Positions 25,604 to 35,125 are shown, numbered from the stretch's first letter. The stretch: 64,000 nucleotides of DNA from Brachybacterium massiliense (GCF_900184245.1 NZ_FXXB01000008.1:1402146-1466145), one strand, 5' to 3'. Notes: generated by a model from the letters alone, not told the origin. Translations and numbers: made by a program.

Positions 25604-25610
25604 GGGCCAG
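25478..25610. repeat. Perfect 41-bp foldback plus Tn5 mosaic-end-like sequence (probable artefact)
   Basis: Bases 25478-25518, inside hutG, reappear as an exact reverse complement at 25547-25587, with a 28-base spacer. The switch occurs at the micro-homology GCGGTGCGC. Directly after it, 25588-25610 reads GTCAG-G-ATGTGTATAAG-GGCCAG. This matches the end of the Nextera read-1 adapter (GTCAG then ATGTGTATAAGAGACAG) except for one inserted G and two substitutions. Such a combination, a strand-switch chimera ending in transposase adapter, is typical of library artefacts. The hutG stop codon lies inside the adapter-like part. Confidence 0.85.
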
Positions 25611-25761
25611 CCGGCATACGGGCCGCGCCTCTCCACCGGGTGCGCTGACGGGTGCTGGCTGTACAGCGCTGCCTACGGCGATATCGGCATACACATCGCC
25701 CCTGATCCCGTACCCGACCATCCCGTGGTCGCGGCAGCGCGGGAGGGCCCCCTGGCGCTGC
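25611..25761. other. Unassigned sequence after the adapter-like end
   Basis: The 151 bases between the adapter-like sequence and the TauE stop show no gene, ribosome site or clear hairpin on either strand. By eye they are less GC-rich than the surroundings (for example GATATCGGCATACACATCGC). They may be genuine intergenic DNA, or low-quality sequence joined here by the same artefact. Confidence 0.4.
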
Positions 25762-26685
25762 TCAGCCGAGCAGGGTCTGGTACAGCGTCACCGCGGCCAC
25801 GCCGCCGAGCAGCGTGGCGAAGGCGAGGGTGAGGGTGGAGGGGCGGGCCTTGGCCGAGAGAGGCCCGCCGAGCATGCCGCCCACGGCGGAGCCGGCCGCG
25901 AAGACGAGCGTGGTCACCCACTCCACCTGCACGTCGGTACCGAGGCGGGCGAGCAGGCTGGTGAGCGTCGCGATCACCATCACCAGCAGGCTGGTGCCGG
26001 AGGCATGACGCATCGCCAGGCCCAGGGCGATCACCAGCATCGGCACCACGATGAAGCCGCCGCCCACCCCGAAGAAGCCGGTGAGGAAGCCGGTGAGGGT
26101 CGCCGCGGCGATCACCGCACCGAGGCGCGGGGACGGGACGGGCGCAGGGCTCAGGGGCAGCTCGGGCTCGCCGTGGTGGAGGTGGATCCCGTCGGCTGTC
26201 TCGACGGTGTCGGGCCCGGGCTGGTCGAGCACGGGATCGTCGTGGATCGCGACCGGCTCCTCCGACTCCTGCGCGGCGGCCGAGGAGTGGGCGGCGGCCT
26301 CGGCCTGCTCGGCGCGCCTGACGCGCAGAGCGCGGCGCAGCATCGCGATCGCGACGCCCACCAGCAGGATGCCGAACAGGGTCAGCAGCAGCTGCTCGGG
26401 CATCAGCACGGACAGGCGCGAGCCCACCACGGCGCCCACCACGGAGACCCCCGCGAACACCAGCCCGTTCTTCCACTCCACATTGCCCTGACGGATGTGG
26501 TGCGGGAGGCTGAACAGCGCGGTGATCAGCACGATCACCAGGCTCGAGGCGGCCGCGGTGTGCGCGGGCATGCCCAGCAGGAACACCAGCACCGGCACGG
26601 CGAGGATGCCGCCGCCCGCACCGAGCGCCCCCACCACGATGCCCACGCCCAGGCCGACGGCGACGGCGACGAGCACGAGTTCCAT
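25762..26685 (-). CDS. TauE/SafE-family sulfite/sulfonate exporter-like protein
   Basis: The 307-residue protein consists of two TauE halves of about four helices each: GIVVGALGAGGGILAVPVLVFLLGMPAHTAAASSLVIVLIT at the start and TGFLTGFFGVGGGFIVVPMLVIALGLAMRHASGTSLLVMVIAT in the second half. A His/Asp-rich hydrophilic linker of about 65 residues (residues 125-185) joins them, longer than usual. Members export sulfite, sulfoacetate or related organosulfur anions; the substrate here is unknown. ATG 26685 has AAGGA upstream; sequence in frame before it is not conserved. Confidence 0.87.
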   Translation of the reverse strand: MELVLVAVAVGLGVGIVVGALGAGGGILAVPVLVFLLGMPAHTAAASSLVIVLITALFSLPHHIRQGNVEWKNGLVFAGVSVVGAVVGSRLSVLMPEQLLLTLFGILLVGVAIAMLRRALRVRRAEQAEAAAHSSAAAQESEEPVAIHDDPVLDQPGPDTVETADGIHLHHGEPELPLSPAPVPSPRLGAVIAAATLTGFLTGFFGVGGGFIVVPMLVIALGLAMRHASGTSLLVMVIATLTSLLARLGTDVQVEWVTTLVFAAGSAVGGMLGGPLSAKARPSTLTLAFATLLGGVAAVTLYQTLLG

Positions 26686-26824
26686 GGGCGATGTCCTTGC
26701 AGGCGGAAACGAGCGCCGGCGGATCCCGGCGCAGCGCCCGCAGCAGCTCTGCCGTGCGGGCGCGGGGCCATGGTATCGAGGGCCCGCCTCGGTAGGATCA
26801 GGGGATCCACGGACAGGAGCCCCC

Positions 26825-27973
26825 ATGGCGCACCACCAGGCAGAACTCCCCTCGGCGCTGCCGGATCCCGCCTCGCCCGCGATGGGCGAGCTGCTCGCGC
26901 AGGCCTGGCGCGAGGGCACCCTGGTGCTGCCGCTGCGCGAGGACTCCTCCCCTGTGCGCCTGCCGGGGCTGCACAAGTCCGTGCTGCCCTCCTCGCTCTC
27001 CGGGCGGGCACGGGTCGCGCTCGCGGGCGTCGGCGAGCGCTTCGCCGCCTGGTGCGTGATCCCGCAGGAGAACGCGCCGGTGATGGTGCGGATCCCGCAT
27101 GTCACCCCGGCGGAGCTGCATCAGGACCTGGCCCATGAGATCGCGGCGCTCACGCTCGCCCCGGCGGACGTCGGCCCCGAGCCGATCGCGGTGCACGACG
27201 ACGCCGCGACCAGCCCCCTCGGCCACCCCTTCGTGGTCACCTCCGAGATGCCCGGCGCGGCGGCCTCGCCCGCCGCGTGGACGGGCGCGCACCTGCGGGC
27301 CCATGCCGTGCATCTGGCGCGCCTGCACTCGGTGCCCGCGCCGGGCCGCGGCCCGGTCACCCTCGGCACGGATCCGTGGGCCGCGGTGCCCACCGGGCCG
27401 CAGCCCCTGCTGCCCGAGGTGGAGGAGGAGATCGCGGCCTGGCACGAGGCGCACGGACCCGTGATCGCGGAGCACGACCTCGCCCCGCTGCTCGAAGCGG
27501 CGCACGCGGTGGTGGCCGCCTCCGAGGCGGAGATCGCGCAGCTGGACGGGTACGTTCTCGCCCACGGCGACCTGTGCTCGACCAACATCCTGTGGGACGG
27601 GACGGACGCGCTCACCGGCGAGCCGAAGGTCGCGTACATCGACTTCGAGTGGGCGCAGGGCGATGACCCGGCCCGCGATCTCGCCAACATCGGCGGCGCG
27701 GTGCACGGCGGCCCCTGGTACGTGCCGCTGACGGAGGAGCAGGTCGAGGAGTTCGTGCGCACCTATGTGAGCGCACGCGGCGAGGAGGGCGACGTGCCCG
27801 AATCCGTCGCGGACACCGCCTCCCTGCGTCACCGGATGCGGGCCTGGACCGCCTACGAGCGCAGCGCGATGCTGGTGCACGTCGCCTCGCGCGCCGCCAC
27901 CCGGGCCACGCACCGCCGGGTGCTGCCGCAGCTGCGCGCCACGCTCGCCCGCGAGCTCGGCATCGACCGCTGA
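26825..27973 (+). CDS. Aminoglycoside-phosphotransferase-fold kinase
   Basis: The 382-residue protein carries the APH/choline-kinase catalytic loop LAHGDLCSTNILWD near residue 240 and the metal-binding AYIDFEWAQGDDPARDLANI near 275. The N-terminal lobe is less clear (WCVIPQENAPVMVRIPH). These kinases phosphorylate small alcohols such as choline, homoserine, sugars or antibiotics. The actual substrate is unknown, and antibiotic resistance should not be assumed. ACAGGAGC gives a good ribosome site for ATG 26825, and TAGGAT about 30 bases upstream may be the -10 box. Divergent to the TauE gene. Confidence 0.82.
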   Translation: MAHHQAELPSALPDPASPAMGELLAQAWREGTLVLPLREDSSPVRLPGLHKSVLPSSLSGRARVALAGVGERFAAWCVIPQENAPVMVRIPHVTPAELHQDLAHEIAALTLAPADVGPEPIAVHDDAATSPLGHPFVVTSEMPGAAASPAAWTGAHLRAHAVHLARLHSVPAPGRGPVTLGTDPWAAVPTGPQPLLPEVEEEIAAWHEAHGPVIAEHDLAPLLEAAHAVVAASEAEIAQLDGYVLAHGDLCSTNILWDGTDALTGEPKVAYIDFEWAQGDDPARDLANIGGAVHGGPWYVPLTEEQVEEFVRTYVSARGEEGDVPESVADTASLRHRMRAWTAYERSAMLVHVASRAATRATHRRVLPQLRATLARELGIDR

Positions 27974-28055
27974 GCCGCACCTCGTGCGGGGCCCCGTCGT
28001 GCCCCGCGCCACGGCGGGTGGTGCCCGCGAGGGGTCCTCTGCGTACGGTGGGCGC

Positions 28056-28844
28056 ATGAGTGACTTCGTGAAGAGTGCCGAGAACGCCCCCAAAGGCTAT
28101 GTCGCGGCTGAGGCCGCAGGCCTCCGCTGGCTCGCCGAACCGCAGGTGGTGCCCGTGGTCGACGTGCTCGAGGAGGGGAAGGACTCGCTGCGTCTGAGGC
28201 GGTTGGAGTCCGTCGCGCCGACGGCGGAGGCCGCGCGCGAGCTGGGCCGGGGCCTGGCCCGGCTGCACGGCGCCGGCGCTCCCGACTTCGGCTGGGCTCC
28301 CGCGGAGCCCGCCTTCTTCGGTCCTCTCGAGAGCCCCTTCGTGGTCGAGACGGCTCCGCGGGCGGACTTCGTGGACTACTGGGCGGAGGACCGGCTGCGC
28401 CCGCTGGCCGATGCGGTCACCCGCACTCTCGGGGCCGACGGGCACGACACCGTCGACGAGGCGATCGACGTGATCGCCGACGGCGCCTTCGACGGCATCA
28501 GCGGCCAGGGCATGGAATCCCCCTCCCGCGTGCACGGCGACCTGTGGTCGGGGAACCTGCTGTGGACCGCGGACGGCGCGACCCTGATCGATCCCGCCGC
28601 GCACGGAGGTCACCGGCTCGAGGACCTCGCGATGCTGTCCCTGTTCGGGGCGCCCCACCTCGAGGAGATCTTCGAGGGCTACGAGGCGGAGCATCCGATG
28701 CCCGGCGACTGGGAGCAGGACCTTCCCGCGCACCTGTTCTTCGGGCTGCTGGCCCATGTGAAGCTGTTCGGCGAGGCGTATGTGGACCAGGCCGTCGCCA
28801 CGGCCGAGACGATCATCGCCCGGGCCGAGCAGCTGGGGTTCTGA
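28056..28844 (+). CDS. Fructosamine kinase family protein
   Basis: The 262-residue protein fits the fructosamine/ketosamine-3-kinase family: an N-terminal lobe beginning FVKSAENAPKGYVAAEAAGLRWLAE, the catalytic loop SRVHGDLWSGNLLWT near residue 165 and LIDPAAHGGHRLEDLAMLSLFG near 185. These kinases phosphorylate glycated amines or proteins so that they deglycate. Whether it acts on proteins or free ketosamines is not known. ATG 28056 follows a TACGGT box by six bases and lacks a ribosome site, a leaderless candidate. It follows another kinase-fold gene but has its own promoter-like box. Confidence 0.88.
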   Translation: MSDFVKSAENAPKGYVAAEAAGLRWLAEPQVVPVVDVLEEGKDSLRLRRLESVAPTAEAARELGRGLARLHGAGAPDFGWAPAEPAFFGPLESPFVVETAPRADFVDYWAEDRLRPLADAVTRTLGADGHDTVDEAIDVIADGAFDGISGQGMESPSRVHGDLWSGNLLWTADGATLIDPAAHGGHRLEDLAMLSLFGAPHLEEIFEGYEAEHPMPGDWEQDLPAHLFFGLLAHVKLFGEAYVDQAVATAETIIARAEQLGF

Positions 28845-28851
28845 GGGTCCC

Positions 28852-29673
28852 TCAGCTCTCGTCGCGCCACCGCCTCGCGAACTCCCCCGGGGTCGATCCG
28901 GTCGATGTCCGGAAATCGTGGGTGAAGTGCGACTGATCGGCATAGCCGAGGCGTGCGGCCAGCTCGGCGAGCTCCTCCGTGCCGCGCAGGGCGCCGGCAG
29001 CCTCGTGGAGGCGTCGCCGACGGATCAGCCACGCCGGGGTGAGGCCGAGGCGGCGGGAGACGAGGCGCTGCAGCGACCGCTCCCCGAGCCCGAACCTCTC
29101 CCCCAGCTGCCCCACGGTGAGCAGCGAGGAGTCCCCCTCGACCTCCTCGACGATCGCGTTGATCAGGAGGTCCTCCTCGCCGGGTACGCCGAGCCGCTCG
29201 AGCCGCTCCTCGACCAGCGCGCAGCAGGCCGCGTGGGTCTCCTCGGCGGACGGGTCCTCGGCCATGAGCACGCGCACCGGCTCGGTGAGCCCCGCGAGGG
29301 CCGGGATCTGTTCGAGGTCGCAGTGCGTGCCCGCGAGGTCCCGCAACGTCCCCGGAGACAGCACCGCCCCGGCCGCCGGCGCGAACATGGTCCCGAATCC
29401 CCATGACCGCCCTTCGAGCACGGTCGTGGACAGCCCGGGGTTCGGGCCGACGAATCGTGAGTAGCCGGGTGTGGTGATCGACAGGCACACCGGGTACTGC
29501 AGGACCCGCTGCGCAGCGCTCTCGCCGTCGGGGACGTCCCATACCGGGATCCAGAAGCGTCGGAGCCAGGCCCGCAGGGGCTCGGGAGGGAGCCGCCGTG
29601 CGATCGTGAAGCGGCGATCGTTCGGGTCACGCAGATGGGCTCGCTCGATGTCATCCGGCGCGCGGGAGGGCAT
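28852..29673 (-). CDS. AraC-family transcriptional regulator
   Basis: The 273-residue protein ends in an AraC DNA-binding domain with two HTH: LTVGQLGERFGLGERSLQRLVSRRLGLTPAWLIRRRRLHEAA and ELAELAARLGYADQSHFTHDFRTSTGSTPGEFARR. The N-terminal two thirds (PEPLRAWLRRFWIPVWDVPDG, LEGRSWGFGTMFAPAAGAVLSP) look like the cupin-like sensor of the DUF6597 group. Target genes and ligand are unknown; the divergent MDMPI-type gene is a candidate. ATG 29673 is preceded by TACTCT six bases upstream and has no ribosome site. The frame extends 43 codons further upstream, without conserved residues. Confidence 0.87.
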   Translation of the reverse strand: MPSRAPDDIERAHLRDPNDRRFTIARRLPPEPLRAWLRRFWIPVWDVPDGESAAQRVLQYPVCLSITTPGYSRFVGPNPGLSTTVLEGRSWGFGTMFAPAAGAVLSPGTLRDLAGTHCDLEQIPALAGLTEPVRVLMAEDPSAEETHAACCALVEERLERLGVPGEEDLLINAIVEEVEGDSSLLTVGQLGERFGLGERSLQRLVSRRLGLTPAWLIRRRRLHEAAGALRGTEELAELAARLGYADQSHFTHDFRTSTGSTPGEFARRWRDES

Positions 29674-29792
29674 GGCGCGAGAGTAGCGCCGCGCAGCCGG
29701 GGGTGTCGGGAATCCACAAGACCCGCTCGCCTCCGCTCCGTACCGTCGTCCTCGCGCCCGTAGGGACGGGTGCGGCGACCCCAGGAGGAGAC

Positions 29793-30365
29793 ATGACCAC
29801 ATCCACGCCGTCCACCCCCGGCACCGAGCTGCACACCCGCTGGCGCGGGCTGGCCGCCCCGTTCACGGCGGAGGTGGAGGCCGTGACCGCGTGGGACGCC
29901 TCGAGCCCGTGCAAGGGCTGGAGCGCCCGCGACGTGCTCGCCCACGTGATCGGCACCGAGCGGGAGTTCCTCGCGAAGGCGGGCCTGCTGCCGGGCGGCG
30001 GTGCGGAGGCCGAGGCAGAGGACCCCGCCGCCCGCTGGGCCGCGCATCTGGCCGAGGTCGATGCCCTCCTCGCGGATCCGGAGACTGCCGCTCGCCCTCA
30101 TGACGGGGCGTTCGGTCCGACGACCGTCGGCGCTGTGCTGATCGAGTTCTACGGCTTCGATCTGGTCGTCCACCGCTGGGACCTGGCACGGTCGCAGGGC
30201 CGCGACGCCCGCCTGGCGGCGGAGGAGATCGCGATGATCGACGCGAACGTCGACGGCTGGGGCGAGCACGCCTATGCCCCCGGCGTCTTCAGCCGGCCGC
30301 TCACGGTGCCGGACGGTGCGGACGAGCAGACCCGCGTGCTCGCCCGCACCGGCCGGCGGGGCTGA
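29793..30365 (+). CDS. DinB/MDMPI-fold (TIGR03086-like) protein
   Basis: The 190-residue protein resembles the maleylpyruvate-isomerase N-terminal/DinB-like families: LAAPFTAEVEAV, SPCKGWSARDVLAHVIGTEREFL (the WSxRDVLAHV motif is characteristic) and a late FYGFDLVVHRWDLARSQGRD with His residues that can bind metal. Many members are mycothiol-dependent enzymes, and this organism group makes mycothiol. The reaction is not known here. AGGAGGAG precedes ATG 29793. It is divergent from the AraC regulator and convergent with the AztD-like gene; a TGACCCT/AGGGTCA hairpin at 30363-30379 overlaps its stop. Confidence 0.8.
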   Translation: MTTSTPSTPGTELHTRWRGLAAPFTAEVEAVTAWDASSPCKGWSARDVLAHVIGTEREFLAKAGLLPGGGAEAEAEDPAARWAAHLAEVDALLADPETAARPHDGAFGPTTVGAVLIEFYGFDLVVHRWDLARSQGRDARLAAEEIAMIDANVDGWGEHAYAPGVFSRPLTVPDGADEQTRVLARTGRRG

Positions 30366-30399
30366 CCCTCAGAGGGTCACCGAGGAAGCGTCGGCCTGC

Positions 30400-31842
30400 T
30401 CACGCGTCCTCGCCGTGATCGTGACCCTCGTGGTCGTGGCCCTCGTGGTCGTGCTCCTCGGAGTCCTCGCCGTGGTCGTGCTCTTCGTGGCCCTCGGAGT
30501 CGCCCGCGTCCTCGTCCCGGCCGGGCGCGATCTCGTACTCCCCCGAGGCGGTGCCCGTGGCCACCTGGATCTCGTGCGGGACGACGGGCAGCTCGAGCTC
30601 GCGGTAGGTCTCGCCGCTGGCGATGTCGACCATGGTGAGCGTCTGCGCGGCCGGGTCCACCACGAAGGCGGTGCCGTCGGCGACGGACATCATCGGGCCG
30701 GCCTCCTGCCACTGCTCGGGCTCGGTCCACTCGCCCGTCACCGGCACCTCGTGGAGCATCTCGCCGGTCTCGGGGTCGAGGATGTTCAGCTCGCCGTCGT
30801 AGGTGAGCACGAGCGCCTCACCGTCCGGGCCGCGATCCAGGGAGCGGAACCAGTAGGGCGAGCCGAGGTCGACGGTCTGCATGGTGGCGTCGCGGGTGTC
30901 GATCAGTGCGATCTCGGTGGGCCGCTCGATGCCGCCGGCGGGCTCCGCCTCGACCTTGTGGTCGGCGAGCACGATCGGTGAGTCCGGGTGGCCCTTCTGG
31001 TTGCCGGAGCGCTGGTAGTCGCCCTCGATCGCGACCTTGTGGAACTCTCCGTCGCGGTAGATCACGGACCCGTTCCCGCAGCCGAGAGAGATCACATCGC
31101 CGGACTCGGTGGGCTGGGCGGCGGCTTCGCCGTGCACGCCGGGGCAGTCGTCGGTCTCGGCGACGAGCTCGCCGTCGGCGTCGAGGACCTGGACGGTGCT
31201 GCGGGCGTCCTCGGTGCCCTGGGTGGTCAGCAGACCGCCGTCGGCGAGCGGCACCGCGACCCCGTGGTGCGGGGCCTCGGTCGCGGTCTGCTCGAGCACC
31301 TCGAGCTGGCCGTCGCCGAGGGAGGCGGGGTCGATGAGGGTGATCGCGCCGGTGCCGTCGGCGAAGATCGCGGTGCGATCGCCGTGGGGGACGACGTGGC
31401 CGGGGTGCGGGGCCTCGACGGAGAGGTCCGTGAGCGCGGGGTCCTGGACGTAGTAGTGGAAGTGGTCGCCGTGGCCCTGGACCAGCAGGCCGGTGTCGTA
31501 CATGGTCACGGCGTCGGAGGCGCTGACCGCGACGTGGCGGCCGTCGCCGGCGGGGTTCAGCCGCACGTAGCCCTCGAGCTCGGCGGTGCCGAGCGTGGCG
31601 CCGTCGGTCGAATCGAGCGTGGTCACCCCGCCCTCGTGGGCGAGCACGATCCGCGGGGACAGCGCGCCCACCTCGGTGCGGTCGGAGGTGGTGGTCTCGG
31701 AGTCAGTGCCGCCGGTGTCCGCGCCGCCGGCGTCGGAGGAGCCGGTGCCGGTGCCGGTGCCGCAGGCGGCGAGGGTGAGGGCGCCGAGCCCGAGCAGGGC
31801 GGCCGTCCGACGCTTCGTGATAACAGCTCTCATCAGGTGCAT
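30400..31842 (-). CDS. AztD-like zinc-binding beta-propeller lipoprotein
   Basis: The 480-residue secreted protein has a lipoprotein signal (ALLGLGALTLAACG), an Asp/Thr-rich linker and a propeller with repeated His motifs: GHGDHFHYYVQDP, APHPGHVVPHGDRT, EAPHHGVAVPLADGG. The C-terminus carries at least five HDH/HEGHDH-type clusters. This fits AztD, the periplasmic zinc chaperone that feeds the AztC binding protein, but no aztABC genes are nearby. A Zur-like palindrome lies 20 bases upstream. Zinc storage or delivery in the cell envelope is likely. ATG 31842 or an ATG three codons later could be the start; both lack a strong ribosome site. Confidence 0.82.
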   Translation of the reverse strand: MHLMRAVITKRRTAALLGLGALTLAACGTGTGTGSSDAGGADTGGTDSETTTSDRTEVGALSPRIVLAHEGGVTTLDSTDGATLGTAELEGYVRLNPAGDGRHVAVSASDAVTMYDTGLLVQGHGDHFHYYVQDPALTDLSVEAPHPGHVVPHGDRTAIFADGTGAITLIDPASLGDGQLEVLEQTATEAPHHGVAVPLADGGLLTTQGTEDARSTVQVLDADGELVAETDDCPGVHGEAAAQPTESGDVISLGCGNGSVIYRDGEFHKVAIEGDYQRSGNQKGHPDSPIVLADHKVEAEPAGGIERPTEIALIDTRDATMQTVDLGSPYWFRSLDRGPDGEALVLTYDGELNILDPETGEMLHEVPVTGEWTEPEQWQEAGPMMSVADGTAFVVDPAAQTLTMVDIASGETYRELELPVVPHEIQVATGTASGEYEIAPGRDEDAGDSEGHEEHDHGEDSEEHDHEGHDHEGHDHGEDA

Positions 31843-31861
31843 GCCAGGAAACTACCAGCGA

Positions 31862-31878
31862 ATGAGAATCTTTCCCAT
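31862..31878. promoter_or_regulatory. Zur-like zinc box
   Basis: ATGAGAATCTTTCCCAT is a 17-bp imperfect palindrome (half-sites ATGAGAAT and ATGGGAAA). It resembles the actinobacterial Zur consensus (TGAAAATNATTTTCA type), 20 bases upstream of the AztD-like gene in an otherwise very GC-rich region. Zinc-dependent repression of that gene is the likely meaning. Confidence 0.65.
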
Positions 31879-31923
31879 TTGCCAGAGCGTGCGCTGCGTC
31901 ACAACACCTTCGGGGCATGAAGA

Positions 31924-31963
31924 ACGCCGCCGCCCGCTCCCCGGAGGATGCGGACGGCGGCGT
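31924..31963 (-). terminator. Terminator hairpin after gdhA
   Basis: Arms at 31924-31937 and 31950-31963 (14 bases each) pair with one mismatch around a 12-base loop, 23 bases after the gdhA stop. Downstream on the minus strand follows a short pyrimidine run (TTCTTC), so it can end the gdhA message before the AztD-like promoter. Confidence 0.6.
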
Positions 31964-31986
31964 CGAGCGTCACCGCAGGTCGCGGC

Positions 31987-33366
<1,380 letters not shown>

Positions 33367-33621
33367 TCAGGGGGTCTCCACGGAAGCGGAGGTCACGGCG
33401 CGGCCCACAGTACGCGTCGGGTGGACACGAAGGCATTCAGCGTTCGACGAGTGAACATGCAGACCCCTGTCGCACCGATACACAGGCACTTTGCCACCGA
33501 CGCCACTGTTGCCCAGGTCACGCCTCTTCGTCCGGCACGCCGATCCGGCCTCGCTATGCATGGAGTGCGCCCCGGCCGCGCGATGCGCAACCGGGGCGGG
33601 CAGATCGATATCACCCTGAGA

Positions 33622-33834
33622 TCACCCTCCGGAGAGGTCCTCCTCCTCGGGGGTGAAGATCTCCTCGATCGAGCACTCGAAGAGCGCTGCGATCCGGAAG
33701 GCCAGCGGGAGGGAGGGGTCGTACTTGTCGTTCTCGAGGGCGATCACCGTCTGCCGGGAGACGCCGAGGGCCTTGCCGAGCTCCGCCTGCGACCAGCGGC
33801 GCTCTGCACGGCGGGCCTTGAGATCGTTGCGCAT
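33622..33834 (-). CDS. Small XRE-family HTH regulator
   Basis: The 70-residue protein is almost only a helix-turn-helix: LKARRAERRWSQAELGKALGVSRQTVIALENDKYDPSLPLAFRIAALFECSIEEIFTPEEE. This is the short PlcR/YozG-like XRE type that commonly pairs with a small membrane protein. It lies 12 bases downstream of the membrane protein gene on the same strand. It probably represses its own operon through the TTGAC/GTCAA repeats near 34.35 kb. That link is inference. Confidence 0.9.
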   Translation of the reverse strand: MRNDLKARRAERRWSQAELGKALGVSRQTVIALENDKYDPSLPLAFRIAALFECSIEEIFTPEEEDLSGG

Positions 33835-33846
33835 GATCGGCCTCTC

Positions 33847-34251
33847 TCAGCGGTAGCGGACGGCGGAGACGAGGGTGCCCACGAGCCAGCCGATCATCAG
33901 GATCGAGAAGGCGAAGATCCAGTTCATTGAGGGCAGCAGGTAGAACTGCAGCACGCCGACGGCGAGGATCAGCGGGGTGGCGACCACGAAGGCGAGCAGG
34001 ATGGCCTCGGCGATCTTGCGGCGCTCGAACTCGTCACCGCTGCGGTACATCTCGATGTTGGACCAGGCCATGAAGCTCACCGCCGGCACCACCAGCAGGG
34101 CGGGGATCCAGGCGGGGATGCCGATGCCCGGTGCGAGGTAGGCGAGGAAGAGTGCGGCGAAATACAGCGCCATGCCGATCCCGAAGCGGAGGAAGAAGGC
34201 GCGGTTGGCGCGAGTGCGAGCGGTGGGGCGGGGAGAGGCGGTGGCGGTCAT
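33847..34251 (-). CDS. Four-helix membrane protein paired with XRE regulator
   Basis: The 134-residue protein has a basic Thr/Ala-rich N-terminus and four hydrophobic segments (FGIGMALYFAALFLAYLAP, IPALLVVPAVSFMAWS, ILLAFVVATPLILAVGVLQFYLL, IFAFSILMIGWLVGTLVSAV). No family is certain. The pairing with a downstream 70-residue XRE regulator is common in actinobacteria and firmicutes, and its role is unresolved. AAGGAG lies 6 bases before ATG 34251. The frame is open further upstream, but the promoter lies there. Confidence 0.8.
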   Translation of the reverse strand: MTATASPRPTARTRANRAFFLRFGIGMALYFAALFLAYLAPGIGIPAWIPALLVVPAVSFMAWSNIEMYRSGDEFERRKIAEAILLAFVVATPLILAVGVLQFYLLPSMNWIFAFSILMIGWLVGTLVSAVRYR

Positions 34252-34329
34252 GGCAGCTCCTTCAGCTGTGCCGGACGGGGTGCGGGTGACGGGGAACCGA
34301 AGGTGATGGTTGCCGCATCGACACCTCAA

Positions 34330-34381
34330 ATGTAAGGCACGCTTGACATCAGAGTCAAGGAGTCTTGACAGATTTTGTCAA
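34330..34381 (-). promoter_or_regulatory. Promoter with repeated TTGAC/GTCAA operator sites
   Basis: Reading the minus strand, TTGACT (34358-34353) and TTACAT (34335-34330) are separated by exactly 17 bases, a near-ideal promoter for the membrane protein/XRE unit. Two inverted repeats overlap it: TTGAC-N6-GTCAA at 34343-34358 and TTGACA-N5-TGTCAA at 34365-34381. A further TTGACT half-site lies at 34388-34393. The cluster looks like a multi-site operator for the small XRE repressor. Confidence 0.7.
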
Positions 34382-34399
34382 AGTTCCTTGACTCGCTGG

Positions 34400-35125
34400 T
34401 CAGCGCCCCGCGCCGAGCTCGCGCAGCACCCAGGCCGGATCGTCGGTGGTGATCGAGTCGGAGTCGCAGACCAGCGCCACGGCGAGCTGTTCGGGCCGGT
34501 TGACCGTCCAGGGGTTCAGGCGCAGGCCCGCCTCGTGCACGGCGCGGGCGGCGCGAAGGCAGAGCCCGTCGATCGCGGGGCCGATCCCTGCGGCGCCGAG
34601 GCCGACAGCGGTTCGCACCGCTTCCTCGGTGACCTGGCCGACGAGGTAGGAGACGGGGGTGTCCGGGCTGCCGCGGCGGATCGCCTCGAGCGCCTCGGCG
34701 TGGAAGGAGATGACGGTGGAGGCCCTGGCCGGGGAGTCCTCCGGCAGCTGGGCGAGCAGCGCGGCGACGGCCTCGCCGGCGTCGGCGACCTTGACCTCGA
34801 TGAACACGGGCACGGTGGTCATCTCCAGCAGCTCGGCGAGGGAGGGGACCCTCTCGCCGCCCTCGAGCAGCACGGTGTCGAGCTCGGCGCGGGTGAGCCC
34901 ACCGATCGCGCCGGTGCGCAGCGGGGAGTCCGCCGCGGCGGTGCGGTCGATGGTCTCGTCGTGCATCACCACCACGTGCCCGTCGGCGCTGAGGTGCACA
35001 TCGCACTCGAGCAGCTGGGCGCCGTCCTCGAGCGCGCGCCGGAACCCGGCGAGGGTGTTCTCGGGGGCGTGCGCGGGGGCTCCGCGGTGGCCCACCACGA
35101 GCGGGGCGGGGGACTGGGTCTTCAC
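34400..35125 (-). CDS. Glycerophosphodiester phosphodiesterase, paralogue 1
   Basis: The 241-residue cytosolic-type GDPD hydrolyses glycerophosphodiesters to glycerol 3-phosphate and an alcohol. TIM-barrel motifs are VVGHRGAPAHAPENTLAGF (catalytic HR and E, residues 11-29), LLECDVHLSADGHVVVMHDETIDRT (ECDVH and HDxxxDRT) and VFIEVK near 105. No signal peptide. It starts with GTG 35125 behind AGGAG. It is separated from paralogues 2 and 3 by a lipoprotein gene on the opposite strand and has its own transcription unit. Confidence 0.92.
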   Translation of the reverse strand: MKTQSPAPLVVGHRGAPAHAPENTLAGFRRALEDGAQLLECDVHLSADGHVVVMHDETIDRTAAADSPLRTGAIGGLTRAELDTVLLEGGERVPSLAELLEMTTVPVFIEVKVADAGEAVAALLAQLPEDSPARASTVISFHAEALEAIRRGSPDTPVSYLVGQVTEEAVRTAVGLGAAGIGPAIDGLCLRAARAVHEAGLRLNPWTVNRPEQLAVALVCDSDSITTDDPAWVLRELGAGR

